Source: an uncultured Eggerthellaceae bacterium | Lineage (GTDB): Bacteria > Actinomycetota > Coriobacteriia > Coriobacteriales > Eggerthellaceae | Length of the DNA stretch: 10,193 nt | Reading direction: 5' to 3' | Assembly (NCBI GenBank): GCA_934631995.1 | Contig: CAKTYF010000070.1 | Span: 1-10,193, forward strand | Shown here: piece by piece, positions 1 through 5,570 of the stretch | Position numbering within the stretch: the stretch's first letter is position 1 | Layout of the letters: the number at the start of each line of letters is the position of its first letter | The notes under the pieces: model-generated | The model's database searches: none | What the model was told of the DNA's origin: nothing | The model's input: the letters and a program-made list of their open reading frames with translations, nothing else | Position numbers and translations under genes: made by a program

Positions 1-518
1 GGAATATCGGACACCAGCACGCCTTGATCGTTGGAATGGTGCTTCATACGCGGAACGGTCATTTCCGCCAGCACCACGTTGCCATGCGTCAAGTTCGACA
101 TGACACTCATGGAACCGGCCATGGTTTCTTCCTCAATCAGGTTGGCAATAAGCGTGGTCGATGAAACGCTTTCAATGCCCAGCTCTTGGAAAATGCGCAT
201 GTTGCGCGGGTTGTTCACGCGCGCCACGCAGCGGTTCACGTTGAACACGCGCTGGGCAATCTCGCACGCAACCAAGTTGTTGTCGTCTTGACCGGTTGCC
301 GCCACAAACACGTCGGCGCGGCGGATGCCTGCGTCTTCCTGGTACTTGGAGTCGCAGCCATCGCCATGAATGACCAGGTAGCGGCCTTGCAGCACTACCG
401 AAAGACGGTCCGCAACCTCCAAATCACGCTCGATAACGGCAACATCGTTACCGCCCTTCAGCATGAGCGCCGCCAGATATTCGCCAACTTTTCCTGCACC
501 CGCAATAACAACGTACAT
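1..518 (-). CDS. trkA: TrkA/RCK-family potassium uptake regulator, second copy (partial, C-terminus off the left edge)
   Basis: This is a cytoplasmic NAD(H)-binding regulator of a TrkH/KtrB-type K+ channel. The visible 172 residues begin with the Rossmann motif GAGKVG (residues 6-11), followed by an acidic residue at the end of strand 2 (E30, in VIERD) that would bind the ribose of NAD. The usual RCK_N body follows, with ATGQDDNN and ARVNNPRN motifs around residues 73-110. The C-terminal RCK_C (TrkA_C) domain starts near residue 140 and runs off the window. The ATG at 518 is set by an AGGG Shine-Dalgarno six bases upstream that overlaps the stop of the preceding trkA gene. Only 8 bp separate the two genes, so they are almost certainly co-transcribed and translationally coupled. 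The family is certain; which transporter it gates is not visible here. The pair resembles actinobacterial ceoB/ceoC. Confidence 0.9.
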   Translation of the reverse strand, partial: MYVVIAGAGKVGEYLAALMLKGGNDVAVIERDLEVADRLSVVLQGRYLVIHGDGCDSKYQEDAGIRRADVFVAATGQDDNNLVACEIAQRVFNVNRCVARVNNPRNMRIFQELGIESVSSTTLIANLIEEETMAGSMSVMSNLTHGNVVLAEMTVPRMKHHSNDQGVLVSDI

Positions 519-524
519 GATGCG

Positions 525-530
525 CCCTAA
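525..530 (-). promoter_or_regulatory. Ribosome binding site overlapping the stop codon of the upstream trkA
   Basis: On the minus strand TTAGGG includes the TAG stop of the first trkA gene (529-527) and lies six bases before the ATG at 518. This fixes the start of the second gene and suggests translational coupling. Confidence 0.7.
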
Positions 531-1186
531 CTTTGAATGAAGCGTGAAAACTGCTCGATAAGTTCGTGGCGCACGCACGCCAGAACCGTATCGCCCTGGT
601 AGAGGATGGATTCTTTCGTGGGAATGGAGCTTGCCGAGCCATCCGAACGCTCGAATGCGATGATGCGAATGTCGTGATCGCGTTCCATTTCCGACACGCG
701 AATGGTGCGGCGCTTGAGCCATTTCAGGTTGAGCGAGAAGCGCAGCACTTCGTATTCGCCGAACGTGTCCAGATGGGCGCCGTGGCCCGAAACGATTTTC
801 GAGAACACGTCTTCTGCCACCAGCGACGTGCCGCACACGTAGTCAATGCCCAGCTGCATGTAGGCGCGCTCGTGATCAGGATTGTACAAGCGCGCGATAA
901 CATGGGGAATGCCGCACAGACGGCTGGCAACTTCCGCAACCATCAGATTTGTGTTGTCGTACTGGGTAACCGCTGCCAAAACGTCGCATTCCGCCGCGCC
1001 CGCGTGGTTCAGAACCTCTTCGTCGAAGCCCACGCCACGCACGGTTAAGCCATCGAAGTTGCGTCCCAAGTTGCGAAACGCCTGGGGGTCGCGATCGATG
1101 ACGCACACGTTGTTGCCGTTTTCCGAAAGCAAGCTGGCAAGCTGCGAGCCCACACGCCCGCACCCTACAACAATAACATTGCTCAC
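527..1186 (-). CDS. trkA: TrkA/RCK-family potassium uptake regulator, first copy
   Basis: This 219-residue protein has an N-terminal Rossmann domain (GCGRVG at residues 8-13, acidic D31 in VIDRD for NAD ribose) up to about residue 120. A C-terminal RCK_C domain follows (about 140-219, ending in a strand-rich GDTVLACV segment). It should sit in the cytoplasm as a dimer or octamer ring on a K+ channel and open or close it in response to NAD(H) or nucleotides. The length equals one half of the E. coli TrkA tandem, so this gene and its neighbour are the split form. The start is GTG at 1186, preceded by AGGAAAGGG at a good distance. I see no clear promoter in the 106 bp before it, so it may be transcribed from the upstream wall-protein gene. 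Confidence 0.92.
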   Translation of the reverse strand: MSNVIVVGCGRVGSQLASLLSENGNNVCVIDRDPQAFRNLGRNFDGLTVRGVGFDEEVLNHAGAAECDVLAAVTQYDNTNLMVAEVASRLCGIPHVIARLYNPDHERAYMQLGIDYVCGTSLVAEDVFSKIVSGHGAHLDTFGEYEVLRFSLNLKWLKRRTIRVSEMERDHDIRIIAFERSDGSASSIPTKESILYQGDTVLACVRHELIEQFSRFIQS

Positions 1187-1208
1187 GATTTCCCTTTCCT
1201 TTGCTTTG

Positions 1209-1234
1209 AAGCCTTGGGGCCTGGGACGAGGCTT
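1209..1234. repeat. Short inverted repeat in the gap between the wall-protein gene and trkA
   Basis: AAGCCT (1209-1214) is complementary to AGGCTT (1229-1234) across a 14-base, G/C-rich loop. There is no T-run after it on the minus strand, so it is not a convincing terminator. It might be a weak leader hairpin or chance. Confidence 0.25.
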
Positions 1235-1292
1235 TGCAGCGCGCCCCGTAGGACAGTTTGCCCGTAGCCCTTTTCCAGCTCCATCTTATTGG

Positions 1293-2312
1293 CTACATCT
1301 TAGCCATTTCGCCCAACGTGTTGTTGTACCAGTTCGCCGTGTTCGGTGGGCAGTACTTTGCTGCCGCCGAATATGTAATGGAATAGCCGTAACCATCGGC
1401 CAGGCCCTTCACGTGGGCGTAAATGGCGTCGGTCCAGTTAAACCAAATGGAAGCGCCCCAGCCCCATGCGTTGTGAGGCAGGAAGCAGTGCGCGCCCTTG
1501 CCGCTTTCCGTGTTGGAAATAGCCGGTGACCAGCGCGGATCCACGCCATAATCCCACGCGGCCTGGGCAAAGTCGCAGCCATGGCCCGCCAGGTTCGAAC
1601 CCGCCAGATACGCATCAATACGCTGCGTCCACTCCTCCACGAACGCCTCTTCGCCCACGGAGAAGTCAACTTGCGCCACAGCGCTTTCGCCGCCATACGC
1701 GCGCTGTTTCGCCTGAACTTCCTGGATATGCACGCGTTCGGCCGCAAGGCGCGCCTCTTCCTCTTCACGGCGCTGCTGCTCAATGCGATCGGAAAGCGTC
1801 TTGAAGTCGGCTGTTGCGTTCAATGGCGCCAAATCGTTCAATGCGGTGCGGCGGGCGAACGCGTTCGCGAACACATCGGTGGTCGTTGTATTTGCGCTGC
1901 TCGAAGCGGCAGAAGCGCCCGATGCCGACGAAGCTGCGCCCGATGCGATGGAGGAAGTGGAGGCAGAATCTACGCCCAATATGCCTGTTGCGGCTTGAGC
2001 GTCTGACCCATCGGTGCCGTCCTGGGAATCCGTCGAGCCCGCCGAGGCACCCGCTCCTTGAGCAGCCGTAGCGGACTGCCCGGCTTGAGCAGTGGCGTTT
2101 GAAGCACTCGGCGGCGTAATATCGCTGCTCACCGTGATGCGCGCCTTGAACGACCCCGAGGAACCCAGGCCCATTGAAACTTGATTCGGCGTGAGCATAT
2201 TCGAAGAAGCGAACCCAATAACGGCGGCAAGCACGCACGCGCACACGCCGCTGATAACCGCTTTCGCGGCAAAGCTCTTCTTCGCCTTCTTCACACTTTT
2301 TCTGCTGGCCAT
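1293..2312 (-). CDS. Membrane-anchored, Ala/Ser-rich surface protein with C-terminal lysozyme-like domain
   Basis: This 339-residue protein was not matched to a named gene. It opens with a Lys/Arg-rich stretch (residues 3-18) and one hydrophobic segment (about 17-37), giving a signal anchor with the rest outside the cell. Residues 64-146 are a low-complexity Ser/Ala/Thr/Gly spacer, suited to crossing the cell wall. Residues 170-205 are charged and predicted coiled coil (IEQQRREEEEARLAAE). The last ~115 residues resemble lysozyme/transglycosylase-superfamily domains: GVDPRWSPAISNTES places a candidate catalytic Glu at E269, then an aromatic HNAWGWG patch. C246, C276 and C321 could form disulfides. 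The likely role is peptidoglycan cleavage or remodelling, which is inference. The ATG at 2312 has AGAAGG five bases upstream. The trkA genes follow 106 bp downstream on the same strand. Confidence 0.75.
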   Translation of the reverse strand: MASRKSVKKAKKSFAAKAVISGVCACVLAAVIGFASSNMLTPNQVSMGLGSSGSFKARITVSSDITPPSASNATAQAGQSATAAQGAGASAGSTDSQDGTDGSDAQAATGILGVDSASTSSIASGAASSASGASAASSSANTTTTDVFANAFARRTALNDLAPLNATADFKTLSDRIEQQRREEEEARLAAERVHIQEVQAKQRAYGGESAVAQVDFSVGEEAFVEEWTQRIDAYLAGSNLAGHGCDFAQAAWDYGVDPRWSPAISNTESGKGAHCFLPHNAWGWGASIWFNWTDAIYAHVKGLADGYGYSITYSAAAKYCPPNTANWYNNTLGEMAKM

Positions 2313-2443
2313 ACAACCTTCTCTAAATCATCGGCACTGCCAATAAACGATGCGTCTTTCGCCCGCGCGGGAAGACGAAAATGCCTTGTGCGCAGCGAAA
2401 ACCGTTCATTGCGGCCGCATGTTCAACTAATAAATAAGCAAAT

Positions 2444-2473
2444 ATTGTAGCATCTGGCGCGAAAAGAGCCTAA
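2444..2473 (-). promoter_or_regulatory. Possible promoter for the lysozyme-like surface protein gene
   Basis: On the minus strand a good -10 hexamer TACAAT (2449-2444) lies about 130 bases before the ATG at 2312. With an 18-base spacer the -35 position reads TTAGGC, a poor match, so the call rests mainly on the -10 and local AT-richness. Confidence 0.3.
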
Positions 2474-2479
2474 TCGGGC

Positions 2480-2497
2480 GCCTTCGCATATGAAGGC
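2480..2497. repeat. Perfect 6-bp hairpin upstream of the surface-protein promoter
   Basis: GCCTTC (2480-2485) and GAAGGC (2492-2497) are perfectly complementary around a six-base loop. It sits just upstream of the suggested -35 of the leftward promoter, so it could be an operator. No T-run follows directly on either strand, so it is not a terminator. Confidence 0.3.
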
Positions 2498-2651
2498 TTC
2501 TTCACGTTTTGTTCGCTTTTCGCGCTTCTGGGTATGCGGGCGCTTCGGTGCGCCGCGCGCGGGTGGCGGCACATCGCCACTGGTCCGTGCCCCCTCTACG
2601 CACGTCCTTGATCCAAATCGGGATGAATTGCTCCTCCTCCTGCATTGGCGG

Positions 2652-2707
2652 CCCCCCTTGTTGGAAAAGAGGGGGCGAATTCGGGCAAATCGACGATAAT
2701 CGGTGGT
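2652..2707 (+). repeat. Left arm of the inverted-repeat element, with its end hairpin
   Basis: C6 (2652-2657), loop TTGTTGGAAAAGA (2658-2670) and G5 (2671-2675) form a hairpin. The conserved arm 2676-2707 follows, starting CGAATTCGGGCAAA and ending in ATAATCGGTGGT. Confidence 0.65.
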
Positions 2708-2824
2708 TGGCGATTCGGCGGGGAGGCGTGCCTCAGTCGCGCAATTCTCTGACCTGGGGTTTTGTCGGAGCGTTTTTCTCGTTGCGTCCCGCATGCCGGA
2801 AAACGGCCCGATTTGCGCCTTGCG

Positions 2825-2882
2825 ACCACCGATTATCGTGCGTTTGCCCGAATTCGGGGGTGTTTTCGCAACAACCGCCCCC
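2825..2882 (-). repeat. Right arm of the inverted-repeat element, with its end hairpin
   Basis: Read on the minus strand, G5 (2882-2878), a 17-base loop carrying TTGTTG and GAAAA, and C5 (2860-2856) form a hairpin. The conserved arm follows down to 2825. The stem bases are swapped (G-C for C-G) compared with the left arm. On the plus strand 2847-2858 is also a perfect 12-bp palindrome, CCCGAATTCGGG. Confidence 0.65.
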
Positions 2883-2991
2883 TCCGTGAACCCCCTCTGC
2901 TGTGCGAGCCTTTGTCTGCCGCGGTTGGCTGCATGCAATAGCTCGCCGCGTATTCCGCCTAGGTCCGCTATCGTGAATAATTTCGCTATTT

Positions 2992-3021
2992 TTCTCAATA
3001 TGGGCGGGTGTCTGCTAAAAT
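2992..3021 (+). promoter_or_regulatory. Promoter for the cyclophilin-TPR operon (extended -10)
   Basis: TTCTCA (2992-2997, four of six consensus -35 bases) lies 18 bases before TAAAAT (3016-3021). A TG at 3013-3014 makes an extended -10 (TGnTAAAAT). The predicted leader before the ATG at 3088 is about 60 nt. Confidence 0.6.
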
Positions 3022-3087
3022 CATCATCCGTATGTACTTTTATATTTGAGCGTGTGATAACGTGCGCCTTTATGGAAAGGATTTGTT

Positions 3088-3582
3088 ATGGGACTGTTTT
3101 CTTCCGATCTGTACACCCCCGAATACAAGCCCACAGGTGATGAGATTGCCGTGTTCACCACGAACAAGGGCACCATTCGTGTTCAGCTTGCAGGCAAAGA
3201 CGCTCCTATTCATGTGGGCAATTTCGTTGAGCTCGCACAGAAGGGCTTCTACGATGGTCTGACTTTCCATCGTTATGTGCCGAACTTTGTCATCCAGGGC
3301 GGCGACCCCAAGGGCAACGGCACGGGCGGCCCCGGTTATCGCATTCAGCAGGAGTTCACCACGAACCCGAACAACTCTCACGAGGATGGCGCACTGGCCA
3401 TGGCTCGTTCCTCCAACCCCGACTCCGCAGGCTCTCAGTTCTACTTCTGCCTGGGCGCTCAGCATTTCTTGGACCCGAACTACACGGTTTTCGGTCAGAC
3501 GTTGGAAGGTTTCGACACCATTGCCGCGTTGCGTCAGGGCGACACCATTGAGAGCATCGTGATTGAGAACGCAGCTGAATAA
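3088..3582 (+). CDS. Cyclophilin-type peptidyl-prolyl cis-trans isomerase
   Basis: This 164-residue protein catalyses cis-trans isomerisation of Xaa-Pro bonds during protein folding. It lacks a signal peptide or membrane segment, so it should be cytoplasmic. The cyclophilin core is complete. The FHR segment gives the catalytic Arg (R62), F67 and Q70 follow in NFVIQGGD, then the glycine-rich GNGTGGPGY (77-84), the ALAMA strand (102-106), and SQFYF (116-120, with Q117 and F118). As in many bacterial PpiB-type enzymes, the cyclosporin-contact Trp of human CypA is Phe (F127, in HFLD) and the active-site His is Tyr (Y132). The start at 3088 has GAAAGG seven bases upstream. A TPR protein gene follows 39 bp later with no terminator between, so they probably form an operon. 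Confidence 0.95.
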   Translation: MGLFSSDLYTPEYKPTGDEIAVFTTNKGTIRVQLAGKDAPIHVGNFVELAQKGFYDGLTFHRYVPNFVIQGGDPKGNGTGGPGYRIQQEFTTNPNNSHEDGALAMARSSNPDSAGSQFYFCLGAQHFLDPNYTVFGQTLEGFDTIAALRQGDTIESIVIENAAE

Positions 3583-3611
3583 AGCAACTTTTCGCCTTCG
3601 GGCATTATGGT

Positions 3612-3617
3612 GAGGAA
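3612..3617 (+). promoter_or_regulatory. Ribosome binding site that sets the TPR gene start at 3622
   Basis: GAGGAA lies four bases before the ATG at 3622. An in-frame ATG at 3607 lies upstream of this site and has no good ribosome binding site of its own, so 3622 is preferred. Confidence 0.7.
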
Positions 3618-3621
3618 ATCT

Positions 3622-4977
3622 ATGAACAACGAAGTATTCCAGCAAGCGCAAACAGCTTATAATGCAAAAGACTACGCATCGGCTCTGCAGCTGTTCTCCA
3701 GCTGCATGCAGGATTCCGTTTTTGCTCTGCAGCCAGGTGAAATGGGTCTTTTGTGCCACCAAATGGGCAACTGCCTTATGAAGCTGGGCAACAACAGCGA
3801 AGCCATTAACGCGTATTCTCAGGCAACGGGCGATACCACCTACGATGCTTTGGGCGCCGTGAACTGCAACATGGGTTTCGCGTATGCCGCGCTGCGCGAT
3901 TACGAAAATGCCGTGACGCGTTTTGGCAATGCATCGAAAGACGCGAAGTACGATGCGCATTATAAAGCGTATCTTGGCATGGGAAATGCCCTGCTCAAGT
4001 TGGGTAAAACTGCCGAGGCAGGCGTTGCGTTCCGCGAAGCCGCCCTTGATGAGAAAAACCCCGATCCCACGAAGGCGCTTTTGAATCTGGGTATTTGCTT
4101 CATGACGCTGAATCGTCCGGCGGATGCTATCACGTCGTACGAGAGCGCGTTGCAGTTCCCCATGAAGTCGGCAACGCGCAATAAGCTCTATGCTAATTTA
4201 GGCCAAGCATACGTTGCCTGTGGTCAAATGCAAAAGGCGGTCAACGCGTTTGAAATGGCCCTTGCCGACAAAACGTATTTCCTTTCCGATTCGGCAAGCG
4301 TTGATTACCAGCGCGCGGTGGGTAACGTTGCGCAGGGTACTATGGAGATTCCGCGCCAGGAAGAACCTGACTATACGGATGCATCGGGCTTCGATGTTGT
4401 TTCCGATGCATATGACGCCGACATGTATTATGACGACGATGCGTACGATCCCGGCCATTACGATGACAATTCTGCGAGCGCGTATCTGCCCGAGCGTACG
4501 CCCGATGCCACGCAGGATGCGTTCTTCAACGCTTCCGATGAGGAAGTGGATAATTGGTCGCGCAACATTGAGGTGCAGAAGAAACGCGGTCGTGGTTGCG
4601 GCTTCAAGATTTTCATCACGTTCATGATCTTGATTGTGCTTGCGCTGGGTGCTGCCGTTTTCGCGTACACGCAGGGTTACGGCTATCCCACGCAAGAGGC
4701 AGTCATCTCGCAATTCTTCGCTGATCCCGAAGGTGCTTCCGACAGCGTTTTTTCATCGGGCATTACCGATAAGCAAAAGCAGGATATGCTTTCTTCCGTT
4801 ATCAGCGATTCGAACGCGCAGATTGAAGGCGTCAATCGTTCCATGTCGAATGCCACTGCATACGTGACCGCCGCAACGTCTGCCGGCGGAACGGTGCGTT
4901 ACGAGGTTTCGTTGGCTCGTGACGGCATTGGTTGGAAGATTTCCGATGTAGAATTGTACTTCACCAGCCAGAACTAG
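3622..4977 (+). CDS. Membrane-anchored tetratricopeptide-repeat (TPR) protein with small extracellular C-terminal domain
   Basis: This 451-residue protein was not matched to a named gene. Residues 1 to about 235 are tandem TPR-like helix pairs: A-Y--KDY--AL-LF near 11-25, then GNCLMKLGN--EAI-AY, GFAYAALRDYENAV-RF, GNALLKLGKTAEA, and GQAYVACGQM-KAVNAFEMAL. TPRs are protein-docking scaffolds. Residues 247-283 are very acidic and Tyr/Asp-rich, probably disordered. A basic KKRGRG stop (320-325) precedes one transmembrane helix (about 328-350), so the TPR half should be cytoplasmic and the last ~100 residues outside. That tail (356-451) begins with PTQEAVISQFF and ends in strands including RYEVSLARDGIGWKISDVEL, reminiscent of small DUF4878/NTF2-like stress domains; that comparison is tentative. 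It lies in an operon with the upstream cyclophilin, and a strong terminator follows 25 bp after its stop. Confidence 0.85.
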   Translation: MNNEVFQQAQTAYNAKDYASALQLFSSCMQDSVFALQPGEMGLLCHQMGNCLMKLGNNSEAINAYSQATGDTTYDALGAVNCNMGFAYAALRDYENAVTRFGNASKDAKYDAHYKAYLGMGNALLKLGKTAEAGVAFREAALDEKNPDPTKALLNLGICFMTLNRPADAITSYESALQFPMKSATRNKLYANLGQAYVACGQMQKAVNAFEMALADKTYFLSDSASVDYQRAVGNVAQGTMEIPRQEEPDYTDASGFDVVSDAYDADMYYDDDAYDPGHYDDNSASAYLPERTPDATQDAFFNASDEEVDNWSRNIEVQKKRGRGCGFKIFITFMILIVLALGAAVFAYTQGYGYPTQEAVISQFFADPEGASDSVFSSGITDKQKQDMLSSVISDSNAQIEGVNRSMSNATAYVTAATSAGGTVRYEVSLARDGIGWKISDVELYFTSQN

Positions 4978-5002
4978 CCTTAGGCTTCTCGTTTTTGTTG
5001 AT

Positions 5003-5037
5003 AAGGGCGAAACCACAGGGGTGGTCTCGCCCTTTTT
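5003..5037 (+). terminator. Strong intrinsic terminator after the TPR gene
   Basis: AGGGCGA (5004-5010) pairs with TCGCCCT (5027-5033). After one A:C mismatch, ACCAC (5012-5016) pairs with GTGGT (5021-5025) around a four-base loop. A run of five Ts follows (5033-5037). It closes the cyclophilin-TPR operon. Only 20 bases separate it from the ndk ribosome binding site, and I find no clear ndk promoter there. Confidence 0.92.
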
Positions 5038-5072
5038 GCCAGAATTGTAAATAACACAGGAAGGATGTTTGC

Positions 5073-5477
5073 ATGGCAATTGAGCGTACTTACAGCATGA
5101 TTAAACCCGATGGCGTTGAGAACAGGCACGTGGGTGAGATTATCTCGCGCATCGAGCGTGCTGGCTTGACCATCGAGAAGATGGAACTTACCATGGTTAC
5201 CCCCGAGCAAGCAGCAGAGAACTACAAAGAGCACGAGGGCAAGCCGTTCTACGACGGTCTTATCTCTTACATCACCAGCGGTCCCGTGGTCAAGATGGTT
5301 ATTGCCGGCGAAGGCGCCGTTGCTGTCATGCGCAAGCTCATGGGCGCGACGAACTGCGCTCAGGCAGCCCCGGGAACCATCCGTGGCGACTTCGGTTTGA
5401 CTGTTGACCGAAATGTTATTCACGGTTCCGACTCTGTGGAGTCCGCTGAGCGCGAAATAGGCGTATTCTTCGGTTAA
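5073..5477 (+). CDS. ndk: Nucleoside diphosphate kinase
   Basis: Ndk transfers the gamma phosphate of ATP to (d)NDPs through a phospho-histidine, keeping cytoplasmic NTP and dNTP pools balanced. The 134-residue length is typical. The active-site signature NVIHGSDS (114-121) carries the catalytic H117. K11 (in MIKPDG), R87, R104 (in GTIRGDFG) and N114 are the expected nucleotide-binding residues. The ATG at 5073 has AGGAAGG (5058-5064) eight bases upstream. It sits just after the intrinsic terminator of the previous operon; its own promoter is not obvious and may overlap that terminator. The hydrogenase operon begins 93 bp downstream with no classical terminator between, so some read-through from ndk into hydB is possible. 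Confidence 0.97.
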   Translation: MAIERTYSMIKPDGVENRHVGEIISRIERAGLTIEKMELTMVTPEQAAENYKEHEGKPFYDGLISYITSGPVVKMVIAGEGAVAVMRKLMGATNCAQAAPGTIRGDFGLTVDRNVIHGSDSVESAEREIGVFFG

Positions 5478-5485
5478 GAGGTTTT

Positions 5486-5545
5486 CGGCATTATTTGGCG
5501 TCCGTTCGCTTTCCGTTTGCGCGGATGCGGGCGGACGTCCTGCCG
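5486..5545 (+). promoter_or_regulatory. Structured leader / stem-loop between ndk and hydB
   Basis: CGGCA (5486-5490) pairs with TGCCG (5541-5545), and GGCGTCCG (5497-5504) pairs with CGGACGTC (5532-5539, one G-T pair). The 27-base loop contains further CCG/CGG and CGC/GCG matches. No T-run follows, so this is not a standard terminator. It could be an RNA-processing or stability hairpin, or a regulatory leader of the hydrogenase operon. No promoter consensus stands out here. Confidence 0.4.
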
Positions 5546-5570
5546 ATTCGGTTAACGAAGAGGGAGGGCC

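Larger units (their letters stand above)
2652..2882. repeat. Candidate non-coding inverted-repeat (MITE- or REP-like) element of about 230 bp
   Basis: Two long arms (2676-2707 and 2825-2856) are reverse complements at 29 of 32 positions. The matches are CGAATTCGGGCAAA (14 bp) and ACGATAATCGGTGGT (15 bp), with three mismatched bases between. Outside each arm lies a G5/C5 hairpin whose loop shares TTGTTG and GAAAA. The 117-bp interior (2708-2824) is too short for a transposase; it contains a small hairpin, GAGGC-gt-GCCTC (2723-2734). The symmetric layout resembles a miniature inverted-repeat element or a paired REP-type repeat. A structured RNA is an alternative. I see no clear target-site duplication, so the exact ends are uncertain. 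The repeats are seen directly; mobility is inferred. Confidence 0.6.
2313..3087. other. Gene-free divergent intergenic region (about 775 bp)
   Basis: No credible gene lies between the leftward wall-protein gene and the rightward cyclophilin gene. The longest open frame here (minus strand, 2998-2423) is Arg-rich, has no recognisable domain and runs straight through both arms of an inverted repeat, so I treat it as spurious. The region holds a possible minus-strand promoter (2444-2473), a small perfect hairpin (2480-2497), a large inverted-repeat element (2652-2882) and a good plus-strand promoter (2992-3021). Confidence 0.8.

Noticed and set aside
2640..2900. CRISPR array
   Set aside because: There are only two repeats, in inverted orientation, with no regular spacers and no cas genes.
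2423..2998. Minus-strand frame of 191 codons in the intergenic region
   Set aside because: It is Arg-rich, has no domain, and crosses both arms of the inverted repeat and promoter-like sequence.
3070..3960. Minus-strand frame of 296 codons opposite the cyclophilin gene and the start of the TPR gene
   Set aside because: Both plus-strand genes are clearly real, and this frame shows no domain or supported start.
5486..5545. Intrinsic terminator for ndk
   Set aside because: The stem is plausible but no T-run follows it on the plus strand.
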